Shown here: one piece after another, positions 17,204 through 25,370 of the stretch | Layout: each line of letters begins with the position of its first letter | Position numbering within the stretch: position 1 is the first letter of the stretch | NCBI RefSeq assembly: GCF_965230735.1 | Contig: NZ_OZ246016.1 | Span: 620,001-684,000 of the forward strand | Length of the DNA: 64,000 nucleotides | Reading direction: 5' to 3' | Source: Motiliproteus sp965230735 | GTDB taxonomy: Bacteria; Pseudomonadota; Gammaproteobacteria; Pseudomonadales; Balneatricaceae | Translations under genes and position numbers: made by a program | Notes under the pieces: generated by a model | Told to the model about the DNA's origin: nothing | The model's database searches: none | What the model saw: only the letters and a program-made list of their open reading frames with translations

Positions 17204-17470
17204 TTAGTGCTTGCTCTTCGACGGCATCGGCACGAAGTTGATCACCTGCTCGTCGCTGTTCAATTGGGGCTCAGCCACACGGGGCTGGTTGACCCGGGTC
17301 TCCATCTCTTCAGGTCCGCTGAGGCCGTCCAGTCGCATCGCGTCGGTGTAACCGCATTGGATACACTCACGATGCTCCTGCACCTCGTCACGCCAAGTGC
17401 GCAATTTGTCCATTTCACCACAGCGCGGACAGACCGCCCCGGCGACAAAACGCTTGATCGGTTTGGTCAT
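17204..17470 (-). CDS. yheV: YheV-family zinc-ribbon protein
   Basis: An 88-residue protein with two CxxC knuckles, CPRCGEMD (about 14-21) and ECIQCGYTD (35-43), forming a small zinc ribbon. The remainder is polar and acidic. This matches the YheV/DUF2387 family, of unknown function and commonly found beside prlC. Here its start overlaps the prlC stop by four bases, so expression is coupled. Confidence 0.9.
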   Translation of the reverse strand: MTKPIKRFVAGAVCPRCGEMDKLRTWRDEVQEHRECIQCGYTDAMRLDGLSGPEEMETRVNQPRVAEPQLNSDEQVINFVPMPSKSKH

Positions 17471-19527
17471 TGCTTTTCCCCCGCTGCAGGAATGCCGCTG
17501 TGACGTAGCAGCGCATCGACTTCGGGCTCGCGGCCTCGGAACGCCTTGAACAGCGCCATCGGCTCGCGCGAACCACCCTGCTCCAGAATCTCGTGCAGGA
17601 AAGAGCGCCCGGTCTCTTTATTGAACACCCCCTCCTCTTCGAAGCGGGAGAACGCATCGGCCGACAGCACCTCGGCCCACTTGTAGCTGTAATACCCGGC
17701 TGCGTAGCCACCGGCGAAAATGTGCGAGAAGCCGTGTTGGAAGCGATTGAAGGCCGGCGGTTGTACCACCGCCGTTTCGGCCCGAACCTGATTCAACAAG
17801 GCCTGTACATCGGTGGCCGATTGTCCCTCAGACGCCGGTTGATAATCCCGGTGCAGCAGGAAGTCGAACAGCGAAAACTCCAGCTGCCGAACCATCAGCA
17901 TTCCGGATTGGAAGTTTTTGGCCGCCAGCATGGCCTCCAGCAGCTCGGCCGGTAGCGGCTCGCCGGTCTCGAAATGACCCGAAATCCGCGCCAGCGCCTG
18001 GGGCTCCCAGCACCAGTTCTCCAGGAACTGGCTCGGCAATTCGACCGCATCCCAGGCCACCCCGTTGATACCGGACACCCCGGCCCACTCGATCCGGGTC
18101 AGCATATGGTGCAGGCCGTGGCCGAACTCATGGAACAGGGTGGTGACCTCGTTGTGGGTCAGCAGCGCCGGCTGATCGCCCACCGGCGGATTGAAGTTGC
18201 AGACCAGGTAGGCTACCGGTAGCTGCAGCGCGCCGTCGTCGAGTCGACGCCGTACCCGGCACTCGTCCATCCAGGCGCCGCCTCGCTTGTGGGAGCGGGC
18301 ATAAAGATCCAAGTAGAAGTGGGCGATCACTTCGCCATCGCGCTTGAGCGCAAAACGGTGGGCATCCGGGTGCCAGAGCCCCTCGGAGTCTTCGGCCTCA
18401 ACGTCGACATCGAACAGCTCGGCCGCGATGCCAAACAAACCCTCCAGCACCTTGTTGACCGGGAAGTAGGGGCGCAGCTGCTCCTGCGACAGGGCATAAC
18501 GCTGCTGGCGCAATTTATCGCCGTAGTAACCCACATCCCAGGCTTCGAGGGTGTCGATCCCATCCTGCTCACGGGCAAACGCCGCCAGCTCGTCCAGCTC
18601 GGTCTGCGCCATCGATCGGCTCTTGCTGGCCAGATCACGCAGGAAGCAGACCACCTGGTCGCTGCTTTCGGCCATCTTGGTCGCCAGCGAATAATCGGCA
18701 TAGTTGGCGAAACCGAGTAGCTGGGCCAGCTCATGGCGCAACGCCAGGATCTCATCGATCAGCGGACCGTTGTCCCACTGTCCGGCATGAGGGCCCTGAT
18801 CCGAAGCCCGGGTCGAGAACGCCTCGTAGACTTCGCGTCGCAGTTCACGATCGTCGGCGTAGCTGATCACGGCAAAGTAGCTGGGAAAATCCAGCGTCAT
18901 CAGATAGCCGTCCAGTTCCCGGGCCTGAGCGGCCTGGGCCGCCGCATCGATGGCGCTGTCGGGCAGCCCGGTCAGCGCCGCCTTGTTATCCAGCTGCTTG
19001 CTCCAGCCGTTGGTGGCATCGAGCACGTTTTCGGAGAACTTGCTGGTCAGCTCCGACAGTCGCTTCTTCAATTCGCCGTAGCGACTACGCTGGGGTTCGG
19101 GCAGGTCGATGCCGGATAGGCGGAAGTCCCGCAACGCATGTTCCACCAGGGTCCGCTGCGACTGCGCCAGATCGGCGAAGTCATCGCTGTCGGCCAGCGC
19201 CCGGTAAGCGTTAAACAGCGCCTCGTTCTGACCCATCTCGGTGTGGTATTCGGTCAGCTTCGGCAGCACCGCGTTATAGGCCTGACGCAGCTCGTCACTG
19301 TTAACCACCGAATTCATATGACTCACCGGCGACCAGGCCTGGCTGAGCCGATCCTCGATCGCTTCGAGCTGTTGAACCAGGGTCCAGTCGCAGGGCGGAT
19401 CCTGCAGCAGTTTATCCAGTTCGGTTCGGGCATCCGCCAGCAGCTGGTCAAACGCCGGCTCGATCTGATCCGGCTGGATCTGTTGGAAGGGAGGGAAGGT
19501 GTGGGATTGCAACAGCGGGTTGGTCAT
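17467..19527 (-). CDS. prlC: Oligopeptidase A (M3 metallopeptidase)
   Basis: A 686-residue cytoplasmic zinc peptidase, close to the usual length of about 680. The active site is LFHEFGHGLHHML, with the HExxH zinc site and the third ligand Glu expected about 25 residues on (WDAVELPSQF). PrlC degrades short peptides, including cleaved signal peptides. The gene is followed by yheV with a four-base overlap and lies divergent from the carbonic-anhydrase-like gene. Confidence 0.96.
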   Translation of the reverse strand: MTNPLLQSHTFPPFQQIQPDQIEPAFDQLLADARTELDKLLQDPPCDWTLVQQLEAIEDRLSQAWSPVSHMNSVVNSDELRQAYNAVLPKLTEYHTEMGQNEALFNAYRALADSDDFADLAQSQRTLVEHALRDFRLSGIDLPEPQRSRYGELKKRLSELTSKFSENVLDATNGWSKQLDNKAALTGLPDSAIDAAAQAAQARELDGYLMTLDFPSYFAVISYADDRELRREVYEAFSTRASDQGPHAGQWDNGPLIDEILALRHELAQLLGFANYADYSLATKMAESSDQVVCFLRDLASKSRSMAQTELDELAAFAREQDGIDTLEAWDVGYYGDKLRQQRYALSQEQLRPYFPVNKVLEGLFGIAAELFDVDVEAEDSEGLWHPDAHRFALKRDGEVIAHFYLDLYARSHKRGGAWMDECRVRRRLDDGALQLPVAYLVCNFNPPVGDQPALLTHNEVTTLFHEFGHGLHHMLTRIEWAGVSGINGVAWDAVELPSQFLENWCWEPQALARISGHFETGEPLPAELLEAMLAAKNFQSGMLMVRQLEFSLFDFLLHRDYQPASEGQSATDVQALLNQVRAETAVVQPPAFNRFQHGFSHIFAGGYAAGYYSYKWAEVLSADAFSRFEEEGVFNKETGRSFLHEILEQGGSREPMALFKAFRGREPEVDALLRHSGIPAAGEKQ

Positions 19528-19611
19528 AGAGATTCCGACTTGGCGCTAATGGATCAAGGCTTCGGATGAAGCCATAATGGCATCCCCGCAGTTTACTGGA
19601 GCCTGCCCGGC

Positions 19612-20160
19612 ATGAAAATCCGCAGTTACCAAGGTATGACCCCCAAACTCGGCCAGCGCGTGCTGGTTGACCCCAGCGCCGTGGTGCTCGGCGATGTCAA
19701 AATCGGCGATGACAGCTCGATCTGGCCGCTGGTCGTCGTGCGTGGCGACATGCACCGTATCCGCATCGGCTCCCGAACCAGCATCCAGGACGGCTCGGTA
19801 CTGCATATCACCCACGCCGGCCCCTATAACCCGGATGGCTTCCCGTTGATCATCGGCTCCGATGTCACCGTCGGCCACCAGGCGATGCTGCACGGTTGCA
19901 CCATCGGTGACCGGGTACTGGTGGGCATGGGTGCAATGGTGATGGACGGCGCCGTGGTCGAAAACGATGTCGTCATCGGTGCCGGTTCGCTGGTACCGCC
20001 GGGCAAAACCCTGCAGAGTGGCCACCTCTACGTCGGCCGTCCGGCCAAACAGGTGCGCAAGCTGACCGACAAGGAGATGAGCTTCTTCACCTATACCGCC
20101 GGCAACTACGTCAAACTCAAGGACAAGCATCTGAGCGAGCCCTACGCCAGCGAGGAATAA
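19612..20160 (+). CDS. Gamma-carbonic anhydrase family protein (YrdA-like)
   Basis: A 182-residue left-handed beta-helix protein with hexapeptide turns (VVLGDVKIGDDSSIWP, VGHQAMLHGCTIGDRVLVG). Three His of the gamma-carbonic-anhydrase metal site appear in position: His in LHITHAG, His in VGHQ and His in LHGC. Many bacterial YrdA homologues lack proven carbonic anhydrase activity, so function remains family-level. It is six bases upstream of a fumarylacetoacetase-family gene and probably co-transcribed. Confidence 0.88.
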   Translation: MKIRSYQGMTPKLGQRVLVDPSAVVLGDVKIGDDSSIWPLVVVRGDMHRIRIGSRTSIQDGSVLHITHAGPYNPDGFPLIIGSDVTVGHQAMLHGCTIGDRVLVGMGAMVMDGAVVENDVVIGAGSLVPPGKTLQSGHLYVGRPAKQVRKLTDKEMSFFTYTAGNYVKLKDKHLSEPYASEE

Positions 20161-20166
20161 GCGGCC

Positions 20167-20856
20167 ATGGAACTTTCACCCTCGAATTACCAACACCGGG
20201 ACAGCCAGGGAAACAAACTGGATTTTCCGGTAGGCAAAGTGGTCTGCATCGGCCGTAACTACGCCGAGCACGCCCGCGAACTCAACAACCCGGTGCCCGA
20301 GCGGCCGCTGCTGTTTATCAAACCGGCCACCGCATTGGTCGACCTGTGCCAACCGATTCAGCTCGCCCCCGAACGCGGCCCAACCCATTTCGAAACCGAG
20401 CTGGCATTGCTGATCGGCCAACCCCTGACCCGAGCCACACCGGAGCAGGCCTGTGACGCCATCGCCGCCCTCGGTTTGGGGCTGGACCTGACCCTGCGGG
20501 AGCTGCAGAGCGAGCTAAAGCAAAAAGGTCACCCCTGGGAGCTGGCCAAAGCGTTCGACGGCAGCTGCCCTATCAGCCCTCTGGTACCTATACAGTCGAT
20601 TAAGAGCCTCGATGACTGTCGGCTCCAGCTCCTGCTCGATTCAGAGTTACGCCAGGATGGCTCAGCCCGGCAGATGATCACCCCCATCGCCGAACTGCTG
20701 GCCTACATCAGCCGACATTTCACCCTGCAGCCGGGAGATCTGGTGCTGACCGGCACCCCGGCGGGAGTTGGCCAACTGCAGGTTGGGCAGCAGTTGGAGT
20801 TGCGGTTATTGGAGGGTGAGAAGTTATTGAAGGAATGGCGGACGGAAGTGGTCTGA
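20167..20856 (+). CDS. Fumarylacetoacetate hydrolase family protein (YcgM-like)
   Basis: A 229-residue single FAH domain. KVVCIGRNYAEHARELNN starts the fold; FETELALLIG carries the acidic metal ligands; LAKAFDGSCP and LTGTPAGVG are the conserved active-site loops. Members hydrolyse or decarboxylate beta-keto acids such as acylpyruvates or oxaloacetate; the substrate here is not certain. It ends 40 bases before the left inverted repeat of the tandem repeat block. Confidence 0.88.
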   Translation: MELSPSNYQHRDSQGNKLDFPVGKVVCIGRNYAEHARELNNPVPERPLLFIKPATALVDLCQPIQLAPERGPTHFETELALLIGQPLTRATPEQACDAIAALGLGLDLTLRELQSELKQKGHPWELAKAFDGSCPISPLVPIQSIKSLDDCRLQLLLDSELRQDGSARQMITPIAELLAYISRHFTLQPGDLVLTGTPAGVGQLQVGQQLELRLLEGEKLLKEWRTEVV

Positions 20857-21094
20857 TCGCTAGGCTTTTGCGTCGGCTCTGGATTAATGCGTTGGCGGAT
20901 AGTTTTTATTGCGCGCCCCCGAGCGCGTTCATTTCTTTTGCCCGGGCAAAAGAAACCGAACCAAAGAAAAGCCGCCCCACTTGCTTGGTCGGCTTCGCCG
21001 ACTTCGTTGCGCGTTGAACTGCCCGATGGGCTACGACGGAAACTCGCTCGCTACGCTCACTCAGACAGCCATCTTCGCTGATCCATCGACCCGC

Positions 21095-21309
21095 TCAATG
21101 CTCACCGGCGCAAAAGGGGGAAATGGGCGTTAATCCTGAGATGGCGAGATGTCAGCTGGCTCGGACTCAACCGCCCTTGACGCAGCCGAGCATTGGCTTT
21201 GGAAATGGATCAGCACCGATTACTGTCTGAGGCCGCAGGCCGAGTTCAATCGGTGCCCATTTACGAAGGCTATGTGAAGGGGATCGGCGAAGCCGGCAAG
21301 TCATCGGGC
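21095..21309 (+). repeat. Core of tandem repeat unit 1
   Basis: A 215-base core shared with 21615-21827. It contains the long hairpin GCACCGATT / AATCGGTGC (21213-21221 with 21248-21256), extended by AAATGG / CCATTT, whose apical part has GAGGCCGCAGGCCGAG. Strong structure with high conservation suggests RNA-level or element-level selection. Confidence 0.75.
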
Positions 21310-21614
21310 TAGCGTTTTCTTGCTTCGTTCTTTTCCGCAATGCGAAAAGAATGAAGGCGCTCGGATGAGCGCAACAAGAATTATCTGCTTACTCAGAGAG
21401 CCAGAAAAACATCATTAGTTGCCGATAACGTCAGTTACGCCCTTTCGGGCGTGGCAAGGGAATTCGCCGCCATTCCCTTGCCGATCCCAGGCGGCCCCTC
21501 TTGCTTGGCCAGCTTCGCTGGCTACGTTGCGCGTTTCGCCTGCCAATGGCCGCGATTGGAACTCACTCGCTTCGCTCCCTCAAACATCAATCGCTCTACT
21601 CCATTGTCAGGCTG

Positions 21615-21827
21615 CAATGCTCACCGGCGCAAAAGGGGAAGGGGGCGTTAATCCTGAAATGATGAGATGTCAGCTGGCACAGTTTCAAGCGCCCTTGACG
21701 CAGCCGAGCATTGGCTTTGGAAATGGATCAGCACCGATGACTGTCTGAGGCCGTAGGCCGAGTTCAATCGGTGCCCAGTTACGAAGACTATGAGAAAGGG
21801 ATCGGCGAAGCCGACAAGTCATCGGGC
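21615..21827 (+). repeat. Core of tandem repeat unit 2
   Basis: A 213-base direct copy of 21095-21309 with scattered substitutions and small indels. The central hairpin is retained (21731-21774) with a few weakened pairs. The flank to its left differs from unit 1 but still folds: ACGCCC/GGGCGT, then GGCAAGGGAAT/ATTCCCTTGCC. Confidence 0.75.
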
Positions 21828-21936
21828 AAAGCAATTTTTGGTTTCTTTTGTTTGCTTACAAAAGAAACGCGCTCGGGAGAGCGCAACAAAAACTATCCTT
21901 TTACTCAGTAACTCTGAATAAACACCAATAGAGAAT

Positions 21937-22545
21937 CTACGCCTGCTCCAGGCGCTCAACCCGAGCCCGTAATCGATCTGCATCCAACCGCAACCGATCG
22001 ACTTCGTCGTAGAAGCCCTCCAACTCAGCCCGGCTCGGCTGCACCCGGATCTCCTCGTGGAGCCAGTTATCCAGATCATCGAGCAGGTTGTTGGAGGCTT
22101 CCTTAAGGTTAGCGCGCCCCTGATTAAGCAGGTTCAGCAGTACCTGGGCGGGCGCATCACCGATGCAATCACCGATCAGTCCGCCCCAGTCCAGATCCAG
22201 TTGCTGGGCGATCTGACGCAGTTGATTGGCCAGCAGGGTGTCGCCGCGCAGCTCGACCCGTCCTTCGAAGGCCAGTTGCGGATCCATCATCAATGCCAGC
22301 AGCTCGGAGGCACTGCCTTCGATTTCGCAGTCGACCTGTTCGATGGCAACCCCATCGCACAGATTGACCCCTTCAGGCCCCAACTCGACCACCAGATTCA
22401 AGGCCGGAAAAGGCAGTAGCAGACGTAGACGCTTATCTTGGAGATCGGCCAGTCGCCGCTGGGCCACTGGATCTCGGGCGATCGCTTTATTGATGCTCAG
22501 CTCGAGCAGGATTCCAGCTTCGCTTTCCAGCCAGGATTTCAGCAT
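21937..22545 (-). CDS. ubiJ: Ubiquinone biosynthesis accessory factor UbiJ
   Basis: A 202-residue protein with an SCP2-like lipid-binding domain (about 1-110, including VVELGPEGVNLCDG and FEGRVELRGDT) and a C-terminal coiled coil (about 170-200, YDEVDRLRLDADRLRARVE). This is the UbiJ architecture; UbiJ scaffolds the aerobic coenzyme Q assembly and binds ubiquinone intermediates. The usual neighbours ubiE and ubiB are missing here. It follows the DUF971 gene by two bases and ends 39 bases from the repeat block. Confidence 0.9.
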   Translation of the reverse strand: MLKSWLESEAGILLELSINKAIARDPVAQRRLADLQDKRLRLLLPFPALNLVVELGPEGVNLCDGVAIEQVDCEIEGSASELLALMMDPQLAFEGRVELRGDTLLANQLRQIAQQLDLDWGGLIGDCIGDAPAQVLLNLLNQGRANLKEASNNLLDDLDNWLHEEIRVQPSRAELEGFYDEVDRLRLDADRLRARVERLEQA

Positions 22546-22547
22546 CG

Positions 22548-22955
22548 TTATCGCCCTCCGCAGCCGCCGCCACCGCAGCCGCGGGCCGCTGGTTTGGGTT
22601 GGTTATCGCCCGGCTTTGGCTCTCGACTGGCACCGGCCTGCTCGAGTTGATCCAGATAGCGCTGCCAGTACTGATCCCGGTTCTGGCAGAGTTCGTACAG
22701 GTAATCCCAGCTAAACAGTCCCGAGTCGTGACCGTCGTCGAAGATCAGTTTGAGGGCATAGTTGCCGCTGGGTTCGACGCCAACCAGCCCGACATCCCGC
22801 TTGCCGGTCTGCAGCACCGGATTACCGTGGCCACGGACCTCGGCGGAGGGCGAGTGGACCCGCAGGTACTCGGCATCCAGCCGATAGGCATCATCGTCAT
22901 AGCCCAGTTCGAGCTGTTTCGATTTCAGGTGCAGGGCGATCTGAGTTGGGCGCAT
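22548..22955 (-). CDS. DUF971 domain protein
   Basis: A 135-residue protein. The core (about 5-95) is a DUF971 domain, related to the N-terminal domain of gamma-butyrobetaine hydroxylase: LELGYDDDAYRLDAEYLRVHSPSAE, then LIFDDGHDSGLFSWDYLYELC. The C-terminal tail ends in a glycine-cysteine run (RGCGGGGCGG) that might bind metal. DUF971 genes regularly follow hslVU, as here, but the function is unknown. It lies between hslU and ubiJ. Confidence 0.85.
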   Translation of the reverse strand: MRPTQIALHLKSKQLELGYDDDAYRLDAEYLRVHSPSAEVRGHGNPVLQTGKRDVGLVGVEPSGNYALKLIFDDGHDSGLFSWDYLYELCQNRDQYWQRYLDQLEQAGASREPKPGDNQPKPAARGCGGGGCGGR

Positions 22956-22982
22956 GGGTTTTACCTGGCTCTAACAAAAGTT

Positions 22983-24308
22983 CTACAGAATATACTGACT
23001 CAGATCTTCATCCTGGGCCAGCTCTCCCAGCGCCTTCTCGACGTAATCGGCATCCACCACCAGTTGGTTGGCACCACCGTCACCGGCACTGAATGAGATC
23101 TCTTCGAGCAGCCGCTCCATCATGGTGTGGAGTCGGCGGGCACCGATATTCTCGGTACGCTCGTTTACATCGAACGCCATCTGGGCCACTTTTTCGATCC
23201 CATCGGGCTGGAACGACAGCTCGACCCCTTCGGTGCCCAGCAGCGCTTGATACTGTTCGGTCAGCGAGGCGTCCGGCTCGGTCAGGATCCGCTTAAAGTC
23301 ATCCGGCGTCAGCGCCTGCAGCTCAACCCGGATCGGCAACCGGCCCTGAAGCTCCGGAATCAGATCGGATGGCTTCGACAGGTGGAAGGCGCCAGAGGCG
23401 ATAAATAGGATGTGGTCGGTCTTGATCATGCCGTACTTGGTGTTGACGGTGCAGCCTTCGATCAGCGGCAGCAGATCGCGCTGAACCCCTTCGCGGGAGA
23501 CATCGCCACCACCAGCACTCTCGGCCCGCTTGGTAACCTTGTCGATCTCGTCCAGGAACACGATACCGTTCTGCTCCACCAACTCGACCGCACGCTGCTT
23601 CAGATCGTCCTCTTTGATCAGTGCCGCAGCTTCTTCGTCGCGCAGCTGCTTCAACGCATCCTTCACCTTCAGGCGACGAGTCTTGCGCTTTTCACCACCC
23701 AGGTTGGAGAACATGCTCTGCAACTGGCTGGTCATCTCTTCCATGCCCGGAGGGGCCATGATCTCGACGCCCATCGGCGTGGCGCTGACCTCGATATCGA
23801 TCTCTTTGTCGTCCAGGTCCCCTTCGCGCAGCTTCTTGCGGAACAGCTGGCGGGTGCTGCTCTCTTCGCGCACCGGCGCCTCATCACCGCGGGGCGGCGG
23901 CAGCAGCGCGTCGAGTATTCGCTCTTCGGCGGCATCCTCGGCCCGGTGGGAGACTTTCTCCATCTCCTTCTCGCGCAGCATCTTGATCGACATATCGACC
24001 AGATCACGAACGATCGACTCAACATCGCGGCCGACATAACCGACTTCGGTGAACTTGGTCGCTTCCACCTTGATAAAAGGCGCGTTGGCCAGCTTTGCCA
24101 GACGGCGGGCAATCTCGGTCTTACCCACCCCGGTAGGACCGATCATCAGAATATTCTTGGGCGAGATCTCGGCTCGCATCGCATCGTCCAGCTGCATCCG
24201 GCGCCAGCGGTTACGCAATGCGATTGCCACGGCGCGCTTGGCATCGGCCTGGCCGACGATATGGTTGTCCAGCTCATGGACGATTTCACGGGGGGTCATC
24301 TGGGACAT
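22983..24308 (-). CDS. hslU: HslUV protease ATPase subunit HslU
   Basis: A 441-residue AAA+ unfoldase. Walker A is GPTGVGKTE (57-65), the GYVGRDVES pore loop follows, then an I-domain rich in charge (about 110-230), Walker B GIVFLDEID and the C-terminal EDLSQYIL that inserts into HslV. It unfolds substrates into the HslV chamber. It is 80 bases downstream of hslV in the same operon. Confidence 0.97.
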   Translation of the reverse strand: MSQMTPREIVHELDNHIVGQADAKRAVAIALRNRWRRMQLDDAMRAEISPKNILMIGPTGVGKTEIARRLAKLANAPFIKVEATKFTEVGYVGRDVESIVRDLVDMSIKMLREKEMEKVSHRAEDAAEERILDALLPPPRGDEAPVREESSTRQLFRKKLREGDLDDKEIDIEVSATPMGVEIMAPPGMEEMTSQLQSMFSNLGGEKRKTRRLKVKDALKQLRDEEAAALIKEDDLKQRAVELVEQNGIVFLDEIDKVTKRAESAGGGDVSREGVQRDLLPLIEGCTVNTKYGMIKTDHILFIASGAFHLSKPSDLIPELQGRLPIRVELQALTPDDFKRILTEPDASLTEQYQALLGTEGVELSFQPDGIEKVAQMAFDVNERTENIGARRLHTMMERLLEEISFSAGDGGANQLVVDADYVEKALGELAQDEDLSQYIL

Positions 24309-24388
24309 GGGTTAGGTCTCTATATCAGCTCAGGGCTGTATTCAGCTCAAAGCCATTGAGTTCAGGCTAATCGGTAAGACAACGACGC

Positions 24389-24922
24389 TCAGGCGTCGAT
24401 CCCCTCGAGCACTTCGATATTCAGATTATGGTTGGTGAAGACGCAGATATCGGCCGCCAGGTTCAGGCTCTTCTCGACGATCTCGCGGGCACTCAAATCA
24501 GTATTCTCCAACAACGCGCGGGCGGCTGCCTGGGCGAAGTTGCCGCCCGAGCCGATCGCCACCAGGCCGTGCTCGGGTTCCACCACATCACCATTGCCAG
24601 TGATGATCAGCGAGGCCTGTGCATTGGCCACCACCAGCATCGCCTCCAGACGACGCAGCGCCCGGTCGGAGCGCCACTCTTTGGCCATCTCCACCGCGGC
24701 CTTGGTTAGATTGCCCTGAAACTTCTCCAGTTGGGCCTCGAAACGCTCGAACAGCGTGAATGCATCGGCGGTACCGCCGGCAAATCCGGCAATCACTTCG
24801 CCTTTGTAGAGTCGGCGTACCTTGCGAGCGTTGCCCTTCATGACAGTATTGCCGAGGGATACCTGGCCGTCACCGCCGAGCACAACCTGATCGCCACGGC
24901 GGACGGATACGATGGTAGTCAT
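24389..24922 (-). CDS. hslV: HslUV protease peptidase subunit HslV
   Basis: A 177-residue proteasome-like peptidase. The start at 24922 gives MTTIVSVRR, so Thr2 becomes the catalytic N-terminal nucleophile; a frame extended to 24976 would mask it. LGGDGQVSLGNTVMKGNARKV and FAGGTADAFTL are conserved. It forms the chamber of HslUV. A sigma-32-like promoter lies about 65 bases upstream. Confidence 0.97.
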   Translation of the reverse strand: MTTIVSVRRGDQVVLGGDGQVSLGNTVMKGNARKVRRLYKGEVIAGFAGGTADAFTLFERFEAQLEKFQGNLTKAAVEMAKEWRSDRALRRLEAMLVVANAQASLIITGNGDVVEPEHGLVAIGSGGNFAQAAARALLENTDLSAREIVEKSLNLAADICVFTNHNLNIEVLEGIDA

Positions 24923-24985
24923 AGTTTGCGCCTTATTAGGGGAGCCGATCGAATCGCTCGGATCCCGATGAATCAATTACTGCCA

Positions 24986-25013
24986 ATATGGTTCCAAACC
25001 GGGCTTTTTCAAG
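24986..25013 (-). promoter_or_regulatory. Probable heat-shock (sigma-32) promoter of hslVU
   Basis: On the minus strand CTTGAAA is followed after 13 bases by AACCATAT, close to the RpoH consensus CTTGAAA-N(11-16)-CCCCATNT. The predicted start gives a leader of roughly 55-60 bases to hslV. hslVU is RpoH-controlled in enterobacteria, so this fits. Confidence 0.5.
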
Positions 25014-25097
25014 CCCCGGGACAGCGATCTGAGCCAATGGCGTCGAGTAAGCCGCGAATAAGCCCGGGCGAAAGAGTTTCTTGGACTGATTGCTGGC

Positions 25098-25370
25098 CTA
25101 GGAAACCTACGAATAAGTCCTTGCGAACTTCTGGCTTTCAGCTTGGTTCGCAATCCAGGCGCAGTTTTGAAGCAATGTCTAGACCTTGCTAAAAACTGCA
25201 ACGCAGAGTGCGGATCAAGCTGAAAGCCCCTCAGGGCAAGGCCTGAAGCACACAATTTCGTCGTTGCAACCTTTGCTAAGGGCGACGGCCATTAGCTGCA
25301 GCTTGCGCCTAGAACTTGCACACTTCAGGCTCTTGCAGAAGCCGTAGAGACTTGTTCGCAGGTTCCCTAG
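25098..25370. mobile_element. MITE-like element with terminal inverted repeats
   Basis: A 273-base non-coding element. The left end CTAGGAAACCTACGAATAAG and the right end, read in reverse, CTAGGGAACCTGCGAACAAG agree at 17 of 20 positions. Inside, GGCTTTCAGCTTG (25133-25145) and CAAGCTGAAAGCC (25216-25228) form a perfect 13-bp inverted repeat enclosing smaller nested arms (GCAGTTTT/AAAACTGC). No transposase frame is present. The right end overlaps the stop codon of the SPOR gene. Confidence 0.65.

Larger units (their letters stand above)
20897..21898. repeat. Non-coding block of two tandem repeat units with terminal inverted repeats
   Basis: About 1.0 kb without a credible gene. The outer ends are inverted copies: the first 31 bases from 20897 (starting GGATAGTTTTTATTGCGC) match the reverse complement of the last 31 to 21898 at 28 positions, and both ends continue into a TTTCTTTTG...CAAAAGAAACC hairpin. 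Inside are two direct units, 20898-21385 and 21424-21898, each bounded by hairpins and ending in GCGCTC-loop-GAGCGC then CAAC. The cores (21095-21309 and 21615-21827) are nearly identical. No transposase frame or obvious target duplication is seen, so it looks like a non-autonomous mobile or structured-RNA element. Confidence 0.8.

Noticed and set aside
21419..21748. Short frames within the tandem repeat block
   Set aside because: They are not conserved between the two repeat units in the same frame, and their residues look like translated hairpins.
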